From Treponema sp. (GTDB lineage Bacteria; Spirochaetota; Spirochaetia; Treponematales; Breznakiellaceae), in contig WQYB01000005.1 of the NCBI GenBank assembly GCA_009781475.1, positions 1 to 64,000 of the forward strand: 64,000 nucleotides of DNA, in the 5' to 3' direction. The notes beneath the pieces were generated by a model that saw only the letters and a list, made by a program, of their open reading frames with translations, did no database searches and was not told the DNA's origin. The position numbers and the translations under genes were made by a program. Shown here one piece after another: positions 18,140 through 26,113 of this stretch (within the stretch, counting starts at the first letter, position 1; every line of letters begins with the position of its first letter).

Positions 18140-18472
18140 TTATTTCTTGTTTTGCTTTTTGTGCTCTTTCATGGCAAGAACAGCGATTACGACGAATAAT
18201 GTGAGGAAAAATAAAATCGTTAAAATAATTGCGATGGGATTAGATTCATCTTTTACTTCAATAGGTTGGTCAACCCTATAGGTAGACCAGTCAATAGGAA
18301 CTTCAGTACCAGTAGAAAAATAGATAATAACACAGATTATTACAGTAAGAACCATCACAGCCAGTGCAATAAGGCTTACCAAACGAATTTGAAAACTCGA
18401 CTTTTTATTAAGAGCCATGTAACTTACGGCTCCCATAATTGCTATACCTAATATAACGCCAAGGAAAATCAT
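18140..18472 (-). CDS. small membrane protein, three TM segments
   Basis: I chose ATG 18472, which gives 110 residues: a first hydrophobic segment (MIFLGVILGIAIMGAVSYMA), a second at about 28-52 and a third at about 84-103, with a Lys-rich tail (KEHKKQNKK). The longer open frame up to 18622 would run over the ferredoxin gene and its leader. Family not recognised. Convergent with the epimerase, divergent from ferredoxin. Confidence 0.7.
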   Translation of the reverse strand: MIFLGVILGIAIMGAVSYMALNKKSSFQIRLVSLIALAVMVLTVIICVIIYFSTGTEVPIDWSTYRVDQPIEVKDESNPIAIILTILFFLTLFVVIAVLAMKEHKKQNKK

Positions 18473-18532
18473 ACTTGATTTTCGGCATTTTATATGATAT
18501 TTTGTAGATAATATATAATAGCGAGGTACAAT

Positions 18533-18703
18533 ATGGCTCATAAAATTAGTGATGCTTGTGTCAGTTGCGGAGCATGTGTTTCCGAATGTCCATTGGATGC
18601 GATTTCGGAAAAAGACGGACAATATGTAATCGATGCAGATAAATGCACAGATTGCGGCGCTTGCGTTTCTTCATGTCCGACAGAAGCAATTTCGGCAGGG
18701 TAA
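18533..18703 (+). CDS. 2[4Fe-4S] ferredoxin
   Basis: A 56-residue protein with two CxxCxxCxxxCP motifs: [12 protein letters not shown] (9-20) and [12 protein letters not shown] (38-49). These bind two [4Fe-4S] clusters, and the length and spacing are those of clostridial-type ferredoxins, electron carriers in anaerobic metabolism. An AGG precedes the ATG and TATAAT lies just upstream. A strong terminator follows at 18723. The stop codon is 1 bp before the proposed TTG start of the M23 gene. Confidence 0.95.
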   Translation: MAHKISDACVSCGACVSECPLDAISEKDGQYVIDADKCTDCGACVSSCPTEAISAG

Positions 18704-18704
18704 A

Positions 18705-19655
18705 TTGTTCATAACAAAAGCTGGCAAGGGAGTAACCCTTGCCTTTTTTTTATTATATATTTCTCTTCATGTTTGTAATGCCCAGCAGGCGGGTGTTTTT
18801 CCTGAAATACTAAGACTTACCCCGTCAGACACGGCTTTTAGGCAGTTATCCAGCGATATCGAAGCAAACAGAATACGCCTTGCCAGTATCAGAAATAACC
18901 GTGCATCTTTTTCATCGCAAAATATGGCTGATCATTTGACAATTTACCAATACACAGTCCGTGCGGGCGAAGATATTTTCTTCCTGGCAGCGCGTACTAA
19001 TATTCCTTACTCTACCCTTGCAAGTTTAAATAGAATTAATAATACAATGTCACTGGAAGCAGGGAGCGTTTTATTAATTCCTTCGTGTCCGGGGATTTTT
19101 ATACCTTTAAATATCGAAACAGACCTTGAAAAAATAATCGGATTGACAAGACAAAATACCCAGGATTTTATCGAATTAAGAATAAGAAAAGCCGGAACAC
19201 CGGTAGTATATTATTTTTTTCCCGGCGCTGAATTTACACCGACAGAAAGAGCTTTCTTTTTAAACTCAGGATTTCGCTTCCCTCTTCGCAATTACCGTGT
19301 ATCAAGTTCCTTTGGTCCGAGAAATGACCCTTTTTTAGGGCATCGAACCATGCACAATGGTATTGACCTTGCAGCCCCGGAAGGAACGGAAGTTTTTGCA
19401 GCTGCAGACGGAGTTGTAACGGCAGCAGGTTTTGATCCTGTTTACGGCAATTATATAATAATTACACATAATAACAGATGGACAAGTCTTTACGGTCACT
19501 TGCAAGTCATACTTGTAGCCTTGCGGACAGAGGTAAAATCAGGTAATCTGATAGGAAGGGTAGGATCAACAGGTCAATCTACAGGACCGCATCTGCATTT
19601 TGAACTGCGGCAGGACGGAAGACCGTTTGATCCGGCAGGAAGGCTTCGTCCCTAA
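18705..19655 (+). CDS. LysM and M23 (LytM-type) metallopeptidase, exported
   Basis: The 316-residue protein has a signal peptide (FITKAGKGV then TLAFFLLYISLHVCNA), a LysM peptidoglycan-binding motif at roughly 80-130 (YTVRAGEDIFFLAARTNIPY) and an M23 domain at ~200-316. Zinc ligands are visible: HNGID and HLHFE. No ATG, GTG or CTG with an SD gives a sensible start; TTG 18705 has AGGG 5 nt upstream and leaves exactly one signal peptide. The frame extends up to ATG 18633, but that part overlaps ferredoxin. A terminator-like hairpin lies within the signal-peptide codons. Probably a cell-wall hydrolase or, as in other spirochaetes, a periplasmic cell-division factor. Confidence 0.85.
   Translation: MFITKAGKGVTLAFFLLYISLHVCNAQQAGVFPEILRLTPSDTAFRQLSSDIEANRIRLASIRNNRASFSSQNMADHLTIYQYTVRAGEDIFFLAARTNIPYSTLASLNRINNTMSLEAGSVLLIPSCPGIFIPLNIETDLEKIIGLTRQNTQDFIELRIRKAGTPVVYYFFPGAEFTPTERAFFLNSGFRFPLRNYRVSSSFGPRNDPFLGHRTMHNGIDLAAPEGTEVFAAADGVVTAAGFDPVYGNYIIITHNNRWTSLYGHLQVILVALRTEVKSGNLIGRVGSTGQSTGPHLHFELRQDGRPFDPAGRLRP
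18723..18751 (+). terminator. rho-independent terminator after ferredoxin
   Basis: GGCAAGGG, the 5-nt loop AGTAA, CCCTTGCC and eight T residues: a perfect 8-bp stem with T-tail. It ends ferredoxin mRNA but lies inside the 5' end of the M23 frame, so read-through or attenuation would control that gene. Confidence 0.9.
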
Positions 19656-19676
19656 AAATTGACGGAGAAAAAAAGG

Positions 19677-20672
19677 ATGGGTATGCTAGCAGCAGGTTTT
19701 TTTCTCATAATTTTCCTGCTATTTCCAGGTCTCTATTTAAATGCGCAAATAGAATCATTCCGCACATTTGTTGACGCCGTTGTCGAAGTAACTCCGGAAA
19801 GAATGAACGGAACCACTGTCAATATTGGTATAAATAATTCTGTAATTATTAATCTGGGTGCTGAAGCGCGTTTCTTAAGAGGTATAGAACTTGAAATTAC
19901 CGCTCCTCAAAGCTGGCTGCAATATCGCGGCGCACTTGTAATGGCTATTTACAATAACATCAATCCAACAACAGCATCCGGCACTGCAGATTTTGTCGGC
20001 AATCGTATTGCCTTTGAAGCCCTCCCCTCCAGGTTAAGGATCATCTATCATATTCCAATCCGATCTCAGCATGGATTTAGAACAACCACTACTGTTTCTG
20101 TCCCGTCTAATATAGCCCAACCTGCGGCATTTCCCATAATGTTCAGGTTATCGCAGGTAATGAAGGGATTACCGGATGAATTTGAACGAACTTCATTTAA
20201 TTTGGCAGTAAGACCAATTCTTAGCGATGAAGGCGCTGTAAGGCTTGTTCCGCGCTTTCCGCCTCAATTAAGAAACAGACCTTTTACAGTTTTAATAAAC
20301 GACAATGTAATAAGTAATTTAAACGAGCAAATATTGCTGCGTGAAGGCGAACATCATCTTGTAGTTCTTTCCGATGATTACCGCAACGAAAGCCGCCGTT
20401 TTGTCGTAGAAAGAGGGCGTATTATCGATTTAATCATCGATTTACAAGACCCTACCCCAATTTTAATATTCGAAGCGCCTCAAAACGCCAGGATTTTCCT
20501 TAACAATTCTCTAATCCGCAATGTAGCAGACCCTATCACTGTAGAACCGGGAACCCATGAGGTCAGGTTCCAGGTCGGCGACTACACAATAACACGCACA
20601 TTAAACATCCAGCGCGGTAAAACTTACCGTGTCGCTCTTGCCGTGGATTTAACAATCCAGGAAGAAGATTAA
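19677..20672 (+). CDS. exported PEGA-like domain protein
   Basis: The 331-residue product starts at ATG 19677, preceded by GGAG; the alternative TTG at 19659 only adds six polar residues. Signal peptide residues are about 1-23 (MGMLAAGFFLIIFLLFPGLYLNA). The middle is beta-rich without a known family. The C-terminal third carries two PEGA-like repeats (LINDNVISNLNEQILLREGEH and IFLNNSLIRNVADPITVEPGTH), short beta modules often anchored near the envelope. It follows the M23 gene by 21 bp in the same direction, and a terminator ends the unit. Confidence 0.8.
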   Translation: MGMLAAGFFLIIFLLFPGLYLNAQIESFRTFVDAVVEVTPERMNGTTVNIGINNSVIINLGAEARFLRGIELEITAPQSWLQYRGALVMAIYNNINPTTASGTADFVGNRIAFEALPSRLRIIYHIPIRSQHGFRTTTTVSVPSNIAQPAAFPIMFRLSQVMKGLPDEFERTSFNLAVRPILSDEGAVRLVPRFPPQLRNRPFTVLINDNVISNLNEQILLREGEHHLVVLSDDYRNESRRFVVERGRIIDLIIDLQDPTPILIFEAPQNARIFLNNSLIRNVADPITVEPGTHEVRFQVGDYTITRTLNIQRGKTYRVALAVDLTIQEED

Positions 20673-20784
20673 ACGGCTCCGAAAAAAACAGTTTATTTAT
20701 TACATCGCCTAACCGATACTCAAAGTGTCGGGATTATAGTTCCCCTCCCAAATCACTATATTTCCGATATGCCTCAAGGGCATG

Positions 20785-20821
20785 GAGCTGTTCGATTACA
20801 AACTCGGGCAGCTCTTTTTTT
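20785..20821 (+). terminator. rho-independent terminator
   Basis: GAGCTGTTCGA pairs with TCGGGCAGCTC (11 bp, two G-T pairs, loop of 8), followed by seven T residues. It should stop transcripts from the M23-PEGA unit before the next gene. Confidence 0.75.
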
Positions 20822-20870
20822 ATATCAAACCTTGTATTGTTATATTAAGCCAATTTTAATATAATTTATC

Positions 20871-22253
20871 ATGCGTGAAAAACAGACAGAAAACGAAGAC
20901 CAGGTTAAATTAAAGCATTATTTCGGTATAAGACCGGGTGTTTACCTTACTGTAATATACTCAATAGTTTTACTAATCATAATCTTTTTCTTTTTAATTT
21001 TTCCGGGGATTAAAAACCCGGGTTCTGTAATAATCGTAAAAACAAATCCCGCAGGTGCAGCCATCAGAGTAAACGATGTTTACATGGGACTTAGCGGCAG
21101 CAGAATATTTGTCCCAAAAGGCTCTCATACAATTACAGCCGTTATGCCGGGTTTTGAAAGCCAAAGCGCTGTTCAGCAAATACCTTCACGAATTTTTGCT
21201 TCTCTTTTATTTCCGAAAAAAGTAAAGATGGAATTTACTCTGGAAACAAATGATCCAACCGGCGCATTTGCATATTATGCTTCAGATTTTGCTTCCTGGA
21301 CATTCGGCGGAGAGCCGTCATCTATATGGCAAATCCCTATGAGCCTTTCACAAGGCGCATACCGGGTCGGTCCTTATGGAAAAAATGATTCCGTTAAAAA
21401 AGAATTAAACGATATTTTGCTTGCAGCATCCCGTTTTACCGTAACCCAGGCTGCAATGCGTGATTTAATCCGTGCAAAAGTACTTATAAACAATAATGGA
21501 AACGCTCCTTCTGCGCCTGCATTAATAAGTTCAATTTCGGATGCAATTACATTTCTTTCTGTAAACACGGGCAGCGCACAATGGCTATGTGAATTACTTC
21601 CATCCAATTCCCCTGTTACAACTGCGATTGAATCGTCTGATTGGCACAAGTTTTCAATGCTTTCCAATAATACAATGAAAACCCAAATAGGATTATATAA
21701 AATGTGGGATTTTGATTACTTTGAAAGTCCGTTACAAAATATATCAATATTAATGTCCGGCATGATTGAATTTGGGATAAGTGAAATGCCTATTACTAAT
21801 TCTATGTTTGAAACATTTTTAAATGAAAATCCGCAATGGAGAGAACACAAAACCGATTATTTTCCTGAAGAAATTAACATAAATACAATAAACACGGATG
21901 CTGTTACCGGGATAACATGGTATGCTGCACATGCTTTCTGCGAATGGCTGACAAACCGGTATATTCAACCGGCTTCAAATATGGAATTCAGACTACCTAC
22001 GGAAAAAGAATGGCAGGTTGCATCCTTTTTTATCGAAAACATGAGTAATTCTGGCTGGGAATGGTGCGCCGATTATTATGCTCCATTATCATTTATAAAT
22101 GCGCCATCCAACGCGGTAAAATTAATCGGTTCTCCTGAAAGGTCAATACTTGGTAGAACACCGGGTTCAACATCAGAAACAAGAGCATATCTGCCTCCGG
22201 ATTTATCATCGCCGTTTGTTACATTTCGCATCGTTTACGCAGAAAAAGAGTGA
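20871..22253 (+). CDS. PEGA and SUMF1/FGE-like domain membrane protein
   Basis: The 460-residue protein has one N-terminal TM helix (about 25-45), a PEGA domain (about 48-95: VIIVKTNPAGAAIRVNDVYMG) and a C-terminal domain like formylglycine-generating enzyme (SUMF1), seen in ITNSMFETFLNENPQW, AVTGITWYAAHAFCEWL and FRLPTEKEWQVA, then GWEWCADYY. In such fusions the FGE-like part is often a binding domain and not an enzyme, and I do not see the full pair of catalytic cysteines. It probably faces the periplasm. Followed 15 bp later by smpB. Confidence 0.8.
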   Translation: MREKQTENEDQVKLKHYFGIRPGVYLTVIYSIVLLIIIFFFLIFPGIKNPGSVIIVKTNPAGAAIRVNDVYMGLSGSRIFVPKGSHTITAVMPGFESQSAVQQIPSRIFASLLFPKKVKMEFTLETNDPTGAFAYYASDFASWTFGGEPSSIWQIPMSLSQGAYRVGPYGKNDSVKKELNDILLAASRFTVTQAAMRDLIRAKVLINNNGNAPSAPALISSISDAITFLSVNTGSAQWLCELLPSNSPVTTAIESSDWHKFSMLSNNTMKTQIGLYKMWDFDYFESPLQNISILMSGMIEFGISEMPITNSMFETFLNENPQWREHKTDYFPEEININTINTDAVTGITWYAAHAFCEWLTNRYIQPASNMEFRLPTEKEWQVASFFIENMSNSGWEWCADYYAPLSFINAPSNAVKLIGSPERSILGRTPGSTSETRAYLPPDLSSPFVTFRIVYAEKE

Positions 22254-22268
22254 GCGATAGGTATTATT

Positions 22269-22730
22269 ATGGGTGAAGGCACAAAATTAATCGCACAAAA
22301 CAGAAAAGCACGCCACGATTACACCATCGATGAAAGTTATGAATGCGGCATTGAACTTATGGGAACCGAAGTTAAATCATTCCGTGACGGCAAAATCTCT
22401 TTCCCGGACGCCTGGGCAGAAGTTGTAAACGGCGAAGTATGGGTGCGCTCTTTAGTGGTAGCCGAAAACCCCTTTTCATCGATTTTTAACCATGAACCTG
22501 ACAGACGAAAACGGCTGCTTCTCCACAAAGAAGAAATTAAAAGAATACACAGAAAAGTCGAAGAAAAAGGTTATACGCTCATTCCATTGTCGTTTTATTT
22601 CAAAAAAGGCAGGGTAAAAGTGGAATTAGGGCTTTGCAAAGGCAAAAAAGCCTACGATAAACGCGCCGGCATCCGTGAAAAAGACCTAAAACGCGACATC
22701 GCCCGCGAATTCAGACAAAAGATTCATTAA
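22269..22730 (+). CDS. smpB: SsrA-binding protein SmpB
   Basis: SmpB binds tmRNA and brings it to stalled ribosomes for trans-translation. The 153-residue protein shows the family landmarks: LIAQNRKARHDYTI at the start, ELMGTEVKSFRDGKISFPDAWAEV in the OB fold, LLLHKEEIKRI, and the basic C-terminal tail GKKAYDKRAGIREKDLKRDI. Length is usual. A divergent hairpin repeat at 22738 follows the stop. Confidence 0.98.
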   Translation: MGEGTKLIAQNRKARHDYTIDESYECGIELMGTEVKSFRDGKISFPDAWAEVVNGEVWVRSLVVAENPFSSIFNHEPDRRKRLLLHKEEIKRIHRKVEEKGYTLIPLSFYFKKGRVKVELGLCKGKKAYDKRAGIREKDLKRDIAREFRQKIH

Positions 22731-22737
22731 TTTTTTT

Positions 22738-22824
22738 ACCACAAACCACACGAAATCTTGCCTGCGGCAAATTCACGAACTCTAACTTCGATATCCTTTC
22801 GTGATGGTTCGTGGGGTTCGTGGT
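22738..22824. repeat. ccacaaacc/ggttcgtgg inverted repeat
   Basis: Arms accacaaaccacacgaa and ttcgtggggttcgtggt are inverted copies. A second short stem (ttgcctgcggcaa) is nested between them. Related in design to the cacggag elements but with a different unit, between convergent smpB and the FtsB-like gene, where it could end both transcripts. Confidence 0.75.
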
Positions 22825-22854
22825 TAATAATTGTATTTATCTTATTTTATAATT

Positions 22855-23292
22855 CTACTTTGAGCGGGTTTCGATGAATTCCAGCATAAATAAAAAGGCG
22901 AAGACCAGTAAACCTATACAAAAAGCAGCTATTTTTATATGTTTGTCCGGAATATAGTCCGGTTTTTGAGCCGTATATACATTTCCAACCTTTGAAGGTA
23001 TCGGATTTATATTCCCTAACCCGACAATTCGTATAAAACGTTCATTTTCCTGACCATAACCCATTAAACGGGCATGAATCAAAATAGTTTCCTGATCATA
23101 AATTAAATTATTTTTTGTTTTTTCCAGTTCTTCATTTAAAATCCCAAGAGTTTTTATGTTTTCCCATTGATGATCACGCTCGGATAAAAGGTAATTATAA
23201 GCTGATATACTTCTTGGACCGCCTAAAAATGAAAAAATTGTATATATAGCAATAGCCACCCAAACAGCGATGAGATATTTTAGAATTCTCAT
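22855..23292 (-). CDS. FtsB/DivIC-like septum formation initiator protein
   Basis: The 145-residue protein has an N-terminal TM helix (residues 5-25), then a predicted coiled coil (WENIKTLGILNEELEKTKNNL), then ARLMGYGQENERFIRIVGLG. That last part matches the motif after the coiled coil in FtsB/DivIC proteins ('ARe.lGy...gE..i.i'), which link FtsL and FtsQ in the division complex. A second TM helix near the C-terminus (about 118-138) is unusual for FtsB. No clear SD. The call rests on the architecture and the short motif, so it is moderate. Confidence 0.7.
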   Translation of the reverse strand: MRILKYLIAVWVAIAIYTIFSFLGGPRSISAYNYLLSERDHQWENIKTLGILNEELEKTKNNLIYDQETILIHARLMGYGQENERFIRIVGLGNINPIPSKVGNVYTAQKPDYIPDKHIKIAAFCIGLLVFAFLFMLEFIETRSK

Positions 23293-23349
23293 GGTTCGAT
23301 TAACGGTAATTTATACAAGTTTCTTTAAGTAATCAATTGAAAAGCGGCA

Positions 23350-23378
23350 TTGACAACAGGAATAGCATACTTTATTAT
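23350..23378 (+). promoter_or_regulatory. sigma70-type promoter for the acidic protein gene
   Basis: TTGACA (23350-23355), 17 nt, TATTAT (23373-23378), 86 bp before the ATG at 23465. This is close to consensus, so the downstream acidic protein and MAF genes are probably well expressed. Confidence 0.75.
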
Positions 23379-23464
23379 TAATATATAGGGTAAATAGGTA
23401 ATTCTATTGAAAATAGGTTAGAATACCGATAATTAACGATATGTGTTAATTTAGGGAGCGGTCA

Positions 23465-26113
23465 ATGGCAAGTAATAAAAAACCTTCAATATACTCAGAT
23501 CGTAGCGGTATCGGCTCTGCAGAAGATCTTGATGAATACGGGGTATGGGTAAAAAGCGAACCCCAGGTTCTTCCCGAGAATGAAAAATCAAACGCTTCTT
23601 CCGGTTTAAAAACATCTTTTGTGCCGTCCAGTTCTGCTGATGATGAAGCATTAACTTATGATGACGCTATTCTGGATGTTAACGTAAATTCAGAATTTTC
23701 TGATTTTGGCGATATAGAATTCCCTGATGACAGTATTGCAATAGAAACTGTTGAAAGTTCCGGCAGCGCGGAATTTGATGATTTTGACACTTCATCCATT
23801 GCGGATAACGCAGTTTCAGATGATGATATTTCCTTTGACATTGATGATACTGACGACAGCGATATATCAATCGATAATAGCGATTTGTCAATCGATAATG
23901 GCGATTTGTCAATCGATGACTCATCTTTTGATGACAGCGATTTATCAATCGATAACAGCGATTTGTCAATCGAAACCGAAGACAACTTTTTAATTGATGA
24001 TGATCAGGATTTTGAAATTCCTACGGTTAAATCAATCGAAAACAATGTTGACAGCTTACAGTCAGATATTGATTCTATTAAATCAGACGATAAAGAATTG
24101 TCTTCGCATCTTTTGCAGAAAATTGCGAATGAACTTTCATCTATCAGAACTGAACTTACAGACCTTAAAAAAGAATTTGCTAATGTACGCCCTGCAATAG
24201 ATGATGATAAAAAAGACGAACGCGGCAGTTTCTTCAACGAAGAAGATGATGAAACTATCGCTCTTACAGGCGATGAGCTTGATAATATGTTCGGAACAGG
24301 CACTGATGATGATAAAACAGAAGAAAGCATTCCGGATTCTTTTGCGTCATCTGACATTGACGATGACGATGACGAAGCAATCGCTCTTACAGGCGATGAA
24401 CTTGACAATATTTTAAACTCAGCCGATTTTACCGAAGAATCAGGAACCGAAGAAAACCCGGAAAGCGATTTTTCACTTGATGATGATCCAATGGATGTTT
24501 CAATGGATATATCAGACGATGATATGAACGATTCTGTATCTTTTGATGATATTGATTTATCCGCAGCTTCAGATGACGTTGATTTTTCATCTATGGAGGA
24601 TGACAACACAGACAGTATTGAAGATGAAACTGAAATTGATATGAGCATTGATGAAGGACAAACCGAAGATGATTCTTTGGATATTGATTCAATAGATTTC
24701 GGCGGCGAAGACTTAACAACTGATGATTTGTCAGCTGATGATTTTACAACTGACGATTTTTCAGCTGATGACTTAGATTTAACCACCGATGACTTAGCAT
24801 CAGATGATTTAATTACCGACGATTTATCAACCGACGATTTTTCAACCGACGATTTTTCAATGGAAAGCTCACCGGATGAAAGCGAAGCAGCCGGCAGTTT
24901 AGCCGAAGATGATTTTATTGACATTGATACAGACGATTTAGACATTGACCTTGATCCTAATACACTTTTAGATGAACAAAATGCTTTGGAAGACGACGCT
25001 TTTAACGTAGACAGTTTTGATGCAACAGAAGAGGCAGATACCGCAGATATAGCCGAAGATTCATTCGACGATATTGGTTTAGACCTGCCGGACACTGAGG
25101 CTTCAAATGACATTTTCGATGGTTTTTCTGAAGACGATAATTCCGATGAACTTGAAAAATTAATGGAAGACGGTGCGACTCCTGTTACAGATCTTCCGGA
25201 AAACAGTTCATACCTGGAAAACGATGAAACCGAGTCAGATGCAGAATCAGATTCCATCGATGACGATTTTGATCTTTCAAACGCTGTTATTGACGAACCG
25301 GATTTATCCGCTGACAGCATTAATGATAATATAGACGAACCTTCCATTGATGAACCAGATTTTGATTTGGATTCTCTTGATGATTTAACAATAGGCGACA
25401 CTGACGATTTCAATATCGATGAACCGTTAGATGATCCTCTGGCAAATGACAGTATCAACAGCTTTGGTTCTGATGACGATTTTGGATCAGATGATTTTGC
25501 TGCAGACGATTTTGGATCGGATGATTTTGGAACAGACGACTTTTCATCAATCGATGATTTTACATCAGACGCTCCTGCGCCAGCTAAAGCTCCTGCAAAA
25601 CAAGCTCCAGCACCGCAAATGCAAGCTCCAGCTCCGCAGCAGGCTTATGCACCGCAAGCGCAAGCTCCAGCACCGCAGCAAGCTCCTGCGCAAGCCTACG
25701 CTTCCCCTGCACAAGCTCCAATGCAGCAGCAAGCTCCGCAAGCAGCGCCTCAATCGGGTTTTGCAACTCCGCCGCCGCAGGCAGCACCGGCACAAGCAGC
25801 TCCGGCTCCTATGCAAGCAGCGCCGCAAGCGGCTCCTCAACAAGCCTACGCTGCGCCTGCGCAAGCTCCAATGCAGCAAGCAGCGCCTCAATTTGCGGCT
25901 CAACCGGCGGCTCCTTCACAGCAGCAGCCTCAAGGCGCAGCCGCTCCGGATGGTTTCCAAATTCCAAATGAATTAAAATCAGAACTTAGAAATATTTTAA
26001 GTTATATGGATCAGCTTCTTGAATCCCTTCCTGATCAAAAGATCGAAGAATTTGCAAAATCTGATTACTTTGATTCTTACAAAAAGTTATTTAAAGAATT
26101 AGGGTTGGTATAA
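23465..26113 (+). CDS. acidic low-complexity protein with ALTGDELDNI motifs
   Basis: The 882-residue protein is mostly Asp/Ser-rich, with runs such as DLSIDNSDLSIDNGDLSIDD (about 138-160) and TTDDLSADDFTTDDFSADDL (about 418-440). Two matched motifs, ETIALTGDELDNMF (~255) and EAIALTGDELDNIL (~303), recall Treponema proteins of this type. A Gln/Pro/Ala-rich stretch (about 705-825) follows. The last 45 residues (KSELRNILSYMDQLLESLP, then DQKIEEFAKSDYFD) look like a folded helical domain. No signal peptide or TM. SD GGGAG before ATG. Function unknown. A 484-codon ORF on the opposite strand is only the complement of Asp and Ser codons. Confidence 0.9.
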   Translation: MASNKKPSIYSDRSGIGSAEDLDEYGVWVKSEPQVLPENEKSNASSGLKTSFVPSSSADDEALTYDDAILDVNVNSEFSDFGDIEFPDDSIAIETVESSGSAEFDDFDTSSIADNAVSDDDISFDIDDTDDSDISIDNSDLSIDNGDLSIDDSSFDDSDLSIDNSDLSIETEDNFLIDDDQDFEIPTVKSIENNVDSLQSDIDSIKSDDKELSSHLLQKIANELSSIRTELTDLKKEFANVRPAIDDDKKDERGSFFNEEDDETIALTGDELDNMFGTGTDDDKTEESIPDSFASSDIDDDDDEAIALTGDELDNILNSADFTEESGTEENPESDFSLDDDPMDVSMDISDDDMNDSVSFDDIDLSAASDDVDFSSMEDDNTDSIEDETEIDMSIDEGQTEDDSLDIDSIDFGGEDLTTDDLSADDFTTDDFSADDLDLTTDDLASDDLITDDLSTDDFSTDDFSMESSPDESEAAGSLAEDDFIDIDTDDLDIDLDPNTLLDEQNALEDDAFNVDSFDATEEADTADIAEDSFDDIGLDLPDTEASNDIFDGFSEDDNSDELEKLMEDGATPVTDLPENSSYLENDETESDAESDSIDDDFDLSNAVIDEPDLSADSINDNIDEPSIDEPDFDLDSLDDLTIGDTDDFNIDEPLDDPLANDSINSFGSDDDFGSDDFAADDFGSDDFGTDDFSSIDDFTSDAPAPAKAPAKQAPAPQMQAPAPQQAYAPQAQAPAPQQAPAQAYASPAQAPMQQQAPQAAPQSGFATPPPQAAPAQAAPAPMQAAPQAAPQQAYAAPAQAPMQQAAPQFAAQPAAPSQQQPQGAAAPDGFQIPNELKSELRNILSYMDQLLESLPDQKIEEFAKSDYFDSYKKLFKELGLV

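Noticed and set aside
20734-20844. Short minus-strand frame coding ELPEFVIEQLHALEAYRKY
   Set aside because: Protein-like, but it has no ATG/GTG/TTG start and overlaps the terminator of the plus-strand unit; perhaps a gene fragment, not enough to annotate.
24004-25458. 484-codon ORF on the minus strand, Ser-rich
   Set aside because: It is the complement of the acidic gene's Asp/Ser codons (GAT to ATC, TCA to TGA-free frames); no SD, no domain.
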